From Bacillus massilinigeriensis (GTDB taxonomy: Bacteria > Bacillota > Bacilli > Bacillales > Cytobacillaceae), in NCBI RefSeq assembly GCF_900117315.1, contig NZ_LT630337.1:1036664-1100663 (forward strand): a DNA stretch of 64,000 nucleotides, in the 5' to 3' direction. Below are positions 56,521 to 63,470 of this stretch, piece after piece. The notes beneath the pieces are model-generated. The model was not told the DNA's origin and did not search any database. It was given only the letters and a program-made list of their open reading frames with translations. Made by a program: the position numbers and the translations under genes. The stretch's first letter is position 1. Each line of letters begins with the position of its first letter.

Positions 56521-57349
56521 TCATATCCCCCATTGTTTTTTGTTCTAAAATATAATAATGGACAAAGGATTCAGGTCTTTTTTGAATTCCAGTAACTATG
56601 TATCCCTTTGATAATGCCTCAGTCATAACCTTTCTAAGAGAAAATCGCCATTCTTTAGCTACATCGGGGGCCGATTTCTTTAATTCTTGAATATTTAAAG
56701 GAGAAGAAACTAGAAAACCTTTTTGATTTAAAATTACATCCCTTTCTACTGGGACTGGTACTCCCCCATGTTCCTCCCAATTTAGCCATGTTTGATAATT
56801 GACCTTTTTCAATCGATTAACTCCATTAATTGCCCTTTCTACACGTTTTGAAGACAAATCCCATTCGATTAATAAGCGATCGCTAGGAAGTCCCCTATTA
56901 AGCTTGTCATTCATTTCCCCATAGTAGGATGGCAAATATTGTTTTGAGTAGGCACCTAACTTGCAAAGATTAAAGAACCCATTTCTAACCTCTAAAGGAT
57001 CGTACGTCCAAACCATCTTTTGATACCCGTATGCCAATGCCCATTCTCTTTGTTTAACTTTTAGTTGAAAGCCTACTCCTAAATTCTGATATTCAGATTT
57101 GACAGCAGCCATATGAGAAACCAGATAGAAATTACCTTCTTTCACGCCAGCAAACCCATAACAAAATCCTATTAATTGATTTTTCTCAAAAGACCCAATA
57201 ATGACTCCCCCGTTTTTAATAGATGCAACCAACTGGGCAAGTGGAGTCACACTATCTTGACTCCAAATATGTGATTGCAGACTAACAACCTCTGCAACTT
57301 CTTCTAATCTACTAATTTCCTTATATGTAATAGAATTGTCTCCATTCAA
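56513..57349 (-). CDS. GNAT acetyltransferase-fold protein, probable D-amino acid N-succinyltransferase
   Basis: About 278 residues, with an N-terminal GNAT domain: acceptor loop, then LVSHMAAVKSEYQNLGVGFQLKVKQREWALAYGY (about 75-110), where the YQNLGVGF turn binds CoA, and a C-terminal extension. It is the first gene of a four-gene operon; in Geobacillus a GNAT of this kind succinylates D-amino acids before racemisation. The start chosen is TTG 57349, about ten bases after GGAGG; a GTG at 57400 without a ribosome site would add 17 residues. The role comes from context and family similarity, not from the sequence alone. Confidence 0.75.
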   Translation of the reverse strand: MNGDNSITYKEISRLEEVAEVVSLQSHIWSQDSVTPLAQLVASIKNGGVIIGSFEKNQLIGFCYGFAGVKEGNFYLVSHMAAVKSEYQNLGVGFQLKVKQREWALAYGYQKMVWTYDPLEVRNGFFNLCKLGAYSKQYLPSYYGEMNDKLNRGLPSDRLLIEWDLSSKRVERAINGVNRLKKVNYQTWLNWEEHGGVPVPVERDVILNQKGFLVSSPLNIQELKKSAPDVAKEWRFSLRKVMTEALSKGYIVTGIQKRPESFVHYYILEQKTMGDMND

Positions 57350-57560
57350 TTGCCACCAACCTCCTTTAGTTTCTGTTTGATTATATTTAACCTGAATCAC
57401 AAAATGAAGTAGATACTTTTATTTTTACATATTATAGCAGTGTAAACTTTTTTTATTATATAATAATCGGAATTTTTTAACAATATTAATTTTGCAAATA
57501 ATTACCAATAACATCCCTTTAAATCCGACATGTTCAATCTTCCTCAATAGTCGAAAATGA

Positions 57561-57591
57561 AAAAAGCTCTCTATGGCATAGAGAACTTTTT
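57561..57591 (-). terminator. Terminator of the cid operon
   Basis: Minus-strand hairpin AAAAAGTTCTCTATG-C-CATAGAGAGCTTTTT overlapping the cidB stop, followed by a T-rich run. Confidence 0.85.
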
Positions 57592-58289
57592 TATGAACTA
57601 AGGTTTGATATTTTTTCTATAAGAGGTATTAATGAGCCGCCCCATATCATTGTGACTAATGCTGCAAGAATCATGCCTAAAGTTGAAAAGGTAAATTCCT
57701 GCTCGCCATACTCTTTTGCTTTTGCCGTTCCTACTCCGTGTGCTCCAACACCCAAAGCAAGCCCCCTTGCAATAGGTGTTTTAATAGATAACCATTTTAA
57801 CGCTAATGGTCCAATAATACTCCCGATAATAGCCGTCATAATCGCAAAAACGGTTGTTAGAACTGGAAGTCCACCAATTTCCTTTGAAACCTCAATGGCA
57901 ATTGGTACCGTAATGGATCGTGGAATCACACTCAAAATCAAATCCGGCTTTAAATGGACGATTAAAGCAAGAAGAAAGGATGAAAAAACAGCTGTAAGTG
58001 TTCCAGTAATAATGCTCAATAAAATAATACTCGAATACTTTTTAATTAAATGGAAGTTCTTATAAATGGGAATCGCAAATGCTACTGTCGCCGGACCTAG
58101 CATATGAGTGACCCATTTAGAATTACTGATAAATTCATTAGCAGGAACATCTATTATTCCAATAAAAATAATCAGAATAATAGGTGAAATAAGCAAAGGG
58201 TTTAAAAATGATAATTTCCACTTTCGATAGGCCCATTTCACAATCCGATAGACTAAAAAAGTTATCATCGTGCTGAGCAACATTTTCAT
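57591..58289 (-). CDS. cidB: CidB/LrgB family membrane protein
   Basis: A 232-residue protein with about six or seven helices and the LrgB segments SVTVPIAIEVSKEIGGLPVLTTVFAIMTAIIGSIIGP-like (here PRSITVPIAIEVSKEIGG, about 118-136) and GLALGVGAHGVGTAKA (about 180-195). CidA/CidB pairs affect autolysis, acetate and pyruvate handling and cell death. The ATG overlaps the cidA stop by 4 bp. The LysR gene upstream is on the same strand and probably is the operon's activator. Similar to YwbG in B. subtilis. Confidence 0.87.
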   Translation of the reverse strand: MKMLLSTMITFLVYRIVKWAYRKWKLSFLNPLLISPIILIIFIGIIDVPANEFISNSKWVTHMLGPATVAFAIPIYKNFHLIKKYSSIILLSIITGTLTAVFSSFLLALIVHLKPDLILSVIPRSITVPIAIEVSKEIGGLPVLTTVFAIMTAIIGSIIGPLALKWLSIKTPIARGLALGVGAHGVGTAKAKEYGEQEFTFSTLGMILAALVTMIWGGSLIPLIEKISNLSS

Positions 58290-58654
58290 TGTTCAACACT
58301 TCTTTTCCTAATAACAAATTTTTCAGCAGTAAATGCAGTAGCTATCATGACAAAACTTGTACTCAAAAAGATAATAGCCAACATTTCAATTCCTAACCAG
58401 CCAAATAATTCTTCATAATTAATAATTCCTACAGCAGAAGGGATAAAAAATAGAATTAGTTCCGCTAATAGCCAGTTACCGCCCTTTTCAATCCACCGAA
58501 CTTTTACTAGTCCGGTAAAAAGAGCAATCAATAGAATGATTAATCCGACCATGGAAGCCGGAAGAGGAATTGGCAATAGTAATTTCAATCCCATACCTAC
58601 AAACAAAAAGAGATGAAGAAACAATATTTGAAAAATGACTATCATAATTTTCAT
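58286..58654 (-). CDS. cidA: CidA/LrgA family holin-like protein
   Basis: A 122-residue protein with four membrane helices; MVGLIILLIALFTGLVKVRWIEKGGNWLLAELILFFIPSAVGIINYEELF-like features, notably LLPIPLPASMVGLIILL (about 27-43) and FFIPSAVGI, mark the CidA/LrgA family. It is thought to form holin-like oligomers or to support pyruvate/acetate transport with CidB. It starts at ATG 58654, 131 bp after the LysR gene, whose product may bind the T-N11-A palindrome in between. Equivalent to YwbH. Confidence 0.87.
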   Translation of the reverse strand: MKIMIVIFQILFLHLFLFVGMGLKLLLPIPLPASMVGLIILLIALFTGLVKVRWIEKGGNWLLAELILFFIPSAVGIINYEELFGWLGIEMLAIIFLSTSFVMIATAFTAEKFVIRKRSVEQ

Positions 58655-58772
58655 GAAAACCGCCTACCTTTTTATAAGTAAATGACCTCCACCATTTTTC
58701 TTCCGTGGATGATTGTATACTTAATGGTAAACGGGTTTCTCCTATAAGTGAAATACATATATTTTATAAATT

Positions 58773-58791
58773 GCATAACTATTGGTTATGC
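58773..58791. promoter_or_regulatory. LysR-type box between cidR and cidA
   Basis: GCATAAC-N5-GTTATGC has 7-bp arms and contains the T-N11-A pattern (TAACCAATAGTTA on the minus strand). It overlaps the LysR stop and is about 120 bp upstream of cidA. It could alternatively be a weak terminator. Confidence 0.55.
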
Positions 58792-59679
58792 ATCATCAAC
58801 CTGTGAATAGCCAAAAATATAGTCAATAAATGCACGACTTGCAAGCGAAATATATTTATTCTTTTTCGTAATAACCGCTAGTTTCCACGGTGTAACTGGT
58901 TCAAGACTAATCTTTTTCACCTTATGATTCTGCACACGATTGCAAATTGATTCTGGCAGGATCGTTACTCCTAAATTGGCAGCGACCATATCCGTCATTA
59001 AATCCCATTGCGAGCTTGTGAATAAGATCTTAGGCTCATAACCTATTTTTGAAAATTGCCTCCAGAGAATATCATGTAAAGCAAAGTCTTCATTATAAAA
59101 TATAAACTCCTCATCCTCTAGCTCAGCTAAATGAACCTTTTCCTTCCCAGATAAACGATGCTTATTATGAACTAATAATTTCATTTCTTCTTCTGCAAGC
59201 GGGAAAATATTGTATTTGTGTTCCTCTTTTAAAGGAAGTACAGCAACTCCTAACTCAAGCTCCCCTTCCTCAACACTTTTCACAACCTTTGCCGCCCCAT
59301 ACTCTTTAATATTAAATATAATATTGGCATACTTTAAATGGAATTCCGCCAATAATTGTGGAAAAAAAAGACTCCCAATAAAAGGAGGCAGCCCAATATG
59401 TATCGTTCCCTGCATTAAATTACTCATATCATTTAAGGATTGGGACATTTCCTCAAGTAAGGCATTCACTTTTTGTGCATATTCCCTCACAACCATACCC
59501 GCATCTGTAATCTCAAGCGTTTTGTTTGAACGATTCAAGAGGATCATTCCGAGTTCACTTTCCAATCCTTTGATCATTTTGCTCAATGCAGGTTGAGAAA
59601 CATGCAGGGCCTCTGCTGCTTTTGTCATACTTTTCAACCTTGCTATTTCCGAAAAATATTTTAATTCACGCAATTCCAA
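58786..59679 (-). CDS. LysR family transcriptional regulator (CidR-like)
   Basis: A 297-residue regulator. The winged HTH is at the N-terminus (LKYFSEIARLKSMTKAAEALHVSQPALSKMIKGLESELG, about 6-44), followed by a periplasmic-binding-protein-like effector domain (about 90-290). It is immediately upstream of cidA-cidB on the same strand, as in the cidR-cidAB loci of bacilli and staphylococci, and probably senses acetate or pyruvate-related metabolites. The start ATG 59679 gives the classical short N-terminus. The plus-strand ORF at the opposite side is a shadow. Confidence 0.87.
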   Translation of the reverse strand: MELRELKYFSEIARLKSMTKAAEALHVSQPALSKMIKGLESELGMILLNRSNKTLEITDAGMVVREYAQKVNALLEEMSQSLNDMSNLMQGTIHIGLPPFIGSLFFPQLLAEFHLKYANIIFNIKEYGAAKVVKSVEEGELELGVAVLPLKEEHKYNIFPLAEEEMKLLVHNKHRLSGKEKVHLAELEDEEFIFYNEDFALHDILWRQFSKIGYEPKILFTSSQWDLMTDMVAANLGVTILPESICNRVQNHKVKKISLEPVTPWKLAVITKKNKYISLASRAFIDYIFGYSQVDDA

Positions 59680-59781
59680 GATGACGCACCTCCATAAGGT
59701 TAATCATAAAACCTTTAAAGATAATCAGCAAATCAATGCAACAGAAGGCATAAAAAAAGAAATAATTTCAATTCTTAAGAT

Positions 59782-59829
59782 AATAAAAAAGATTATGAAA
59801 CCAGTCGAATGGACTAATCTCATAATCTT
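59782..59829 (-). terminator. Terminator of the 91-residue gene
   Basis: Minus-strand hairpin AAGATTATGA...TCATAATCTT with a nested AGTC-N5-GACT stem, followed by TTTTATT. Confidence 0.8.
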
Positions 59830-59855
59830 CTTAATAAAAGCAACAAAGTACTTTA

Positions 59856-60131
59856 TTAATTTTTAACTTCTTCCCAATAATAATGAATTTCCTCTTTTTT
59901 AACTACCTCTGGGCATTCTACTTCATCTTCCCAATGGTCGTAGTTGTTTTCGCCATTAACATGTTGAATTTCCACACTATAATATTTATCCTTGTATTTA
60001 AAAATAACGACGATCATTTCGGAATACCCAGCATCATCGTTACCAAGTTCTTGAACAAACTCTAATCCGTAAACAGGGTCGTTTTTTCGCTCAGCAATAG
60101 AATCTAATAAAACATTTTTAGGAAACTTCAT
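59856..60131 (-). CDS. Hypothetical acidic protein (91 aa)
   Basis: A small soluble protein, acidic and aromatic in its C-terminal half (NYDHWEDEVECPEVVKKEEIHYYWEEV). Beta-strand-like segments (MIVVIFKYKDKYYSVEIQHV) suggest a compact fold. AAGG precedes ATG 60131, and a solid terminator follows, so it is probably real. The family is not recognised. It faces away from the arsenic locus, whose first operator lies about 150 bp upstream. Confidence 0.6.
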   Translation of the reverse strand: MKFPKNVLLDSIAERKNDPVYGLEFVQELGNDDAGYSEMIVVIFKYKDKYYSVEIQHVNGENNYDHWEDEVECPEVVKKEEIHYYWEEVKN

Positions 60132-60279
60132 CCTTTTTGCACCTTCAATCTTAAAATATAGTTATAGTATAAAATATATTATAAGAAATGTAATCCTTAA
60201 ATTTAACGGAATTCCGAAAAATGTATCTCATCTTCTTGAAATATGAAAATGGTTATGTATAGTCCCAGGGAATTATTAA

Positions 60280-60295
60280 ATCAATTTTTTTTGAT
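60280..60295. promoter_or_regulatory. ArsR-type operator 1 (ATCAA-N6-TTGAT)
   Basis: ATCAATTTTTTTTGAT, eight bases upstream of a -35 hexamer. The identical 16-mer recurs at 60495 and, reverse-complemented, at 60813. Confidence 0.75.
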
Positions 60296-60302
60296 AAATT
60301 AG

Positions 60303-60331
60303 TTGATACATGAAAATATTGGATATATTAT
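60303..60331 (+). promoter_or_regulatory. Promoter upstream of the arsI-side small ORFs
   Basis: TTGATA, 17-bp spacer, TATTAT. It is flanked by the operators at 60280 and 60339, the second covering the expected start point near 60338, an arrangement suited to repression. Confidence 0.8.
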
Positions 60332-60338
60332 ACGATAT

Positions 60339-60354
60339 ATCAAGTATTTTTGAT
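60339..60354. promoter_or_regulatory. ArsR-type operator 2 (ATCAA-N6-TTGAT)
   Basis: ATCAAGTATTTTTGAT keeps both half-sites but has a different centre from the other copies. It lies just downstream of the -10 at 60326-60331. Confidence 0.75.
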
Positions 60355-60375
60355 GAAAGAAATTTTAGGTGAGAG

Positions 60376-60477
60376 ATGAATGATGAAATGAAATTTAGTA
60401 ACTATAAGCTAAATAATGAAGAATTAAATCATTTATTAACAAATAAACTTTGTTTCCTCTTCAAGTTATCACCCTGA
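60376..60477 (+). CDS. Possible short ORF (33 aa) at the arsenic operator region
   Basis: ATG 60376, preceded by AGGTGAG, opens a 33-codon frame MNDEMKFSNYKLNNEELNHL-(rest)-LSP. It follows the promoter and two operators by about 25 bp, so it is the first ORF that transcript would meet. One cysteine is near the end. No family is known. It may be a leader peptide or chance; the spacing of the ribosome site is shorter than usual. Confidence 0.3.
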   Translation: MNDEMKFSNYKLNNEELNHLLTNKLCFLFKLSP

Positions 60478-60494
60478 GATTTTTTAACGAATAA

Positions 60495-60532
60495 ATCAAT
60501 TTTTTTTGATTTATTAATCAATATTATCTGAT
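60495..60532. promoter_or_regulatory. ArsR-type operators 3 and 3b
   Basis: ATCAATTTTTTTTGAT at 60495-60510 is identical to operator 1. A one-mismatch copy, ATCAATATTATCTGAT, begins 22 bp later (60517-60532) inside a TTATTAATCA...TGATTAATAA inverted repeat. Both precede the Cys-tailed ORF. Confidence 0.7.
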
Positions 60533-60552
60533 TAATAAGGAGGTGATGATTC

Positions 60553-60747
60553 ATGTTTTTTAACGAGTATGAAGTGTACCAAATGATCAAAATACGCCAA
60601 GAAGAATTTGAGAGGAATGAACGCAATGCATGGAAATATGAGGCTTTTAATAAAGAATCACTCCTACAAAAATTGGTCAGAAAATGGAACAGTGGCACAA
60701 AATCTATTACCTCACCACAACAAAATGGCTGTTGTTGCCCATGTTAA
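60553..60747 (+). CDS. Small protein with CCCPC C-terminus, arsenic locus
   Basis: A 64-residue protein with a strong AAGGAGGTGATGATTC site before ATG 60553. The first 45 residues are charged and likely helical (EVYQMIKIRQEEFERNERNAW); the last residues read QQNGCCCPC, giving four cysteines in five positions. Clustered thiols at the end of a small protein in an arsenic locus suggest binding of As(III) or another soft metal, or delivery to ArsI. This is inference; I do not recognise a family. It sits between repeated ArsR-type operators, about 100 bp before arsI. Confidence 0.7.
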   Translation: MFFNEYEVYQMIKIRQEEFERNERNAWKYEAFNKESLLQKLVRKWNSGTKSITSPQQNGCCCPC

Positions 60748-60812
60748 CGAGGTGATGATTTTTTAAAAGTAAAAATCCGTTTAGGTTAATCATAATTATT
60801 TTTGTTTATTAA

Positions 60813-60828
60813 ATCAAAAAAAATTGAT
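60813..60828. promoter_or_regulatory. ArsR-type operator 4 directly upstream of arsI
   Basis: ATCAAAAAAAATTGAT is the exact reverse complement of operators 1 and 3. It ends a few bases before the arsI ribosome binding site. Confidence 0.75.
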
Positions 60829-60845
60829 GTTAGGAGGAAAGTTAA

Positions 60846-61328
60846 ATGAAATATGCACATGTTGGACTTAATGTTACAAATCTTGAAAAATCCATTGAAT
60901 TTTATACTAAACTATTTGGTTCTGAACCAGTGAAGGTAAAACCAGATTATGTAAAGTTCTTGCTTGATTCTCCTGGCTTAAACTTTACACTTAATCTTCG
61001 GGATCAAGTTAGTGGAAATCAAGTAGGACATTTTGGATTTCAAGTGGATAGTACAGGAGAGGTCATGTCTCATAAAAATAGACTCGAAGAAAACGGTATT
61101 CTTTCCCAATATGATGAAATCAACACAACCTGTTGTTATGCCCTTCAGGATAAATTCTGGATTCACGACCCAGGTGGAAATGAATGGGAGTTCTTCTTTA
61201 CGAAGGCTGATGTTGACCAAAACATTTCAAATACAACAACTTGCTGTGGATCCGAACAAGCAGATGAAAAAAAGGAATGTTGTTCTACAACTATTCAAGA
61301 CAAAGACACTGACAAATGCTGTTCTTAA
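60846..61328 (+). CDS. arsI: ArsI-type C-As lyase (vicinal oxygen chelate family)
   Basis: A 160-residue VOC/CadI-like dioxygenase. The predicted iron ligands His5, His62 and Glu115 and the substrate thiols Cys96-Cys97 (NTTCCYAL) fall at the same positions as in characterised Bacillus ArsI, which splits the carbon-arsenic bond of trivalent organoarsenicals such as MAs(III). Beyond the core it carries a tail with three extra CC pairs (TTCCGS, KECCST, DKCCS, about 132-160), possibly for arsenic capture. TAGGAGG precedes ATG 60846. It converges on the arsR-acr3-arsC operon. Confidence 0.92.
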   Translation: MKYAHVGLNVTNLEKSIEFYTKLFGSEPVKVKPDYVKFLLDSPGLNFTLNLRDQVSGNQVGHFGFQVDSTGEVMSHKNRLEENGILSQYDEINTTCCYALQDKFWIHDPGGNEWEFFFTKADVDQNISNTTTCCGSEQADEKKECCSTTIQDKDTDKCCS

Positions 61329-61351
61329 AGATAGATGTTTAATAATAGATT

Positions 61352-61380
61352 CCAGGAGATAGAAATCTCCTGGATTTATT
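61352..61380. terminator. Terminator between arsI and arsC
   Basis: CCAGGAGAT-AGAA-ATCTCCTGG followed on the plus strand by ATTTATTATTTT; it ends arsI and probably also arsC from the other side. Confidence 0.85.
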
Positions 61381-61386
61381 ATTTTC

Positions 61387-61809
61387 TTATTCCCCTGTTT
61401 TAGCAAAATGCTTAATTCGATCTCTTATATCATCTCGCACTCGTTGAAAAAATTCCCATTTTTCGTCATCTGTTCCTTCTGCTTTTGCAGGGTCATCAAA
61501 TCCCCAATGAACCCGTTTGACATCTGGCGGCGTAACAGGACATTTATCTGCGGCATCACTGCATAATGTTACAACCAAATCTGCTTTGTTTAAATATACT
61601 GGGTCGATTAAATCCGAAGTGTGGTTTGAAATGTCAACTCCAACCTCTTTCATTACTTTTACTGCATTGGGGTTTACTCCATGGGTTTCTATTCCCGCAC
61701 TTCGAACCTCCCATTTGTCACCCAAGTATTTCTTTGCCCATCCTTCTGCCATTTGGCTACGGCAAGAGTTTCCCGTGCACAAAAAATATATTTTCTGTTT
61801 TTTTTCCAT
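61387..61809 (-). CDS. arsC: Arsenate reductase ArsC (thioredoxin-coupled)
   Basis: A 140-residue low-molecular-weight phosphatase-fold reductase. The P-loop [16 protein letters not shown] holds the nucleophilic cysteine near position 10; two further cysteines ([12 protein letters not shown], near 82 and 89) form the disulfide relay. It reduces arsenate to arsenite for export by Acr3. Start 61809 (MEKKQKIYF) follows GAGGTGGAACTAAAC; a GTG at 61821 lies in that site. It is the last gene of the arsR-acr3-arsC operon. Confidence 0.94.
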   Translation of the reverse strand: MEKKQKIYFLCTGNSCRSQMAEGWAKKYLGDKWEVRSAGIETHGVNPNAVKVMKEVGVDISNHTSDLIDPVYLNKADLVVTLCSDAADKCPVTPPDVKRVHWGFDDPAKAEGTDDEKWEFFQRVRDDIRDRIKHFAKTGE

Positions 61810-61837
61810 GTTTAGTTCCACCTCATTATTAGTAGTC

Positions 61838-62896
61838 TCAGGCTGTATGCTCTTTAAAATATTTTTGTTTAAATTTTAATGCTACATTCACTAATGCAAT
61901 CATGACAGGTACTTCTACAAGAGGTCCTATAACTGCTGCAAAGGCTGCTCCAGAGTGAATACCAAATACACCAACTGCAACAGCGATTGCTAGCTCAAAG
62001 TTATTACTTCCTGCCGTAAAAGAAAGGGTTGTAGTTACAGGGTAGCTGGCACCAATTTTTCTTCCAAGGAAAAAAGAAACAAAGAACATGAACAAAAAGT
62101 ATATGAGTAATGGAACCGCCACTCTGATGACGTCTAATGGCAAGCTTACCATCATATTTCCCTTTAAAGAGAACATGACGATGATTGTAAAAATAAGGGC
62201 AATTAATGTAATTGGGCTTATTTTCGGCACAAATACGGTTTCATACCATTGTCTACCTTTAGCTTTTACTAATATAAATCGTGTCAACATACCAGCTATA
62301 AATGGGATTCCTAGATAAATGAAAACAGACTTGGCAACCTCTGCCATTGTTATATTTACTATGGCACCTTCAATCCCAATCCACTTCGGAATGAGAGTAA
62401 CAAATAAATAAGCATATACGGAGAAGAATAACACTTGGAAAATAGCATTAAATGCGACTAATCCAGCAGCATATTCCGTGTCCCCTTTCGCGAGATCATT
62501 CCACACTATTACCATTGCAATACAACGTGCCAAGCCAATCATGATGAGTCCTACCATGTATTCTGGTTTATCTGGAAGAAAAATGATTGCAAGGATAAAC
62601 ATTAAAATCGGTCCAATCACCCAGTTTTGCAAAAGTGATAGGGATAAAACTTTGACATCTTTAAACACTCTTCCAATCTCTTCATAACGCACTTTTGCAA
62701 GGGGCGGATACATCATTAATATTAATCCAATCGCAAGTGGAATGGAGGTCGTTCCTATTTGTAGTCGATTCAATCCGTTGGCCATACTTGGAAAAACAAA
62801 TCCAATCCCAACACCCACTGCCATTGCTAAAAATATCCAAATTGTTAGGTATCGGTCTAGAAATGATAGTCGTTTTTTTTCTGTAGCTGTACTCAC
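61838..62896 (-). CDS. acr3: Arsenite efflux transporter Acr3
   Basis: About 352 residues and ten membrane helices of the bile/arsenite/riboflavin transporter superfamily. The conserved cysteine lies in [19 protein letters not shown] (about 115-130) and the acidic site in [24 protein letters not shown] (about 305-330). It expels arsenite driven by the proton motive force. A GTG start at 62896, preceded by AAGGGGGAGC, gives the family's usual N-terminus; the ORF opens at 62923 inside arsR. Lies between arsR and arsC. Confidence 0.93.
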   Translation of the reverse strand: MSTATEKKRLSFLDRYLTIWIFLAMAVGVGIGFVFPSMANGLNRLQIGTTSIPLAIGLILMMYPPLAKVRYEEIGRVFKDVKVLSLSLLQNWVIGPILMFILAIIFLPDKPEYMVGLIMIGLARCIAMVIVWNDLAKGDTEYAAGLVAFNAIFQVLFFSVYAYLFVTLIPKWIGIEGAIVNITMAEVAKSVFIYLGIPFIAGMLTRFILVKAKGRQWYETVFVPKISPITLIALIFTIIVMFSLKGNMMVSLPLDVIRVAVPLLIYFLFMFFVSFFLGRKIGASYPVTTTLSFTAGSNNFELAIAVAVGVFGIHSGAAFAAVIGPLVEVPVMIALVNVALKFKQKYFKEHTA

Positions 62897-62910
62897 TTTC
62901 TTGCTCCCCC

Positions 62911-63243
62911 TTAGCAACCACACCGAAGTGTCGGATTGCTCTTTTCTATTTGTATAATTCTTTCAGTCTGATCTGGAACATGTTTCAAAATATCAATGAT
63001 GAGTCCGTACAAGTCGCTTTTTTGATTTAAAGAATAGTATACCCACTGTCCTTTTCTAGTCTCGTTGACTATCCCTGCGTCCTTTAACTTCCGCAAATGC
63101 TGGCTAATGGAGGGCTGGCTCATGTCAAATATTTCTTGAAATTCACATACGCAGCAATCCCGATGTTGCAGAATGGAAACAATGGTCAGACGGGTTTTAT
63201 CCCCCAATAGCTTTAAGCCAAGGGCTATGCGATTTAATTCCAT
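62911..63243 (-). CDS. arsR: Arsenical resistance repressor ArsR
   Basis: A 110-residue winged-helix repressor. The As(III)-sensing site CCVCEF (about 30-35) precedes the recognition helix [19 protein letters not shown] (about 42-60), as in ArsR of staphylococci and bacilli. The tail ends LRCGC with two further cysteines. Binding of arsenite releases it from DNA. It is the first gene of the operon. A TTATATAA palindrome pair just upstream is the probable autoregulatory operator; it differs from the ATCAA-N6-TTGAT sites before arsI. Confidence 0.93.
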   Translation of the reverse strand: MELNRIALGLKLLGDKTRLTIVSILQHRDCCVCEFQEIFDMSQPSISQHLRKLKDAGIVNETRKGQWVYYSLNQKSDLYGLIIDILKHVPDQTERIIQIEKSNPTLRCGC

Positions 63244-63266
63244 TCAGACAAACCTCCTATATATTG

Positions 63267-63290
63267 TTATATAACTATTTACTTATATAA
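63267..63290. promoter_or_regulatory. Operator/promoter of arsR
   Basis: TTATATAA-CTATTTAC-TTATATAA, two perfect 8-mers 8 bp apart. On the minus strand TTGAAG (ending near 63309) and TATTAT, 17 bp apart, form the promoter that the repeat overlaps. Confidence 0.65.
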
Positions 63291-63470
63291 TATAGAAAAC
63301 AAATGAAGTCTTCAATCTATTAAATGTTAAGTACTCCTAATCGCTGAACAATTGTAAACATTTTTAAACAGTCCGAGGAACATTAGTTGTAAATTCAGAG
63401 ATAATAGTTTAGAATTAAAATTGCAGAAAATTCCATCTTTTCCAAAAATATAATAAGAGGTGGTTAAAGG

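Noticed and set aside
60376-60540. Selenocysteine read-through of the TGA ending the 33-codon ORF
   Set aside because: Another in-frame TGA follows about 20 codons later and no SECIS-like hairpin is evident.
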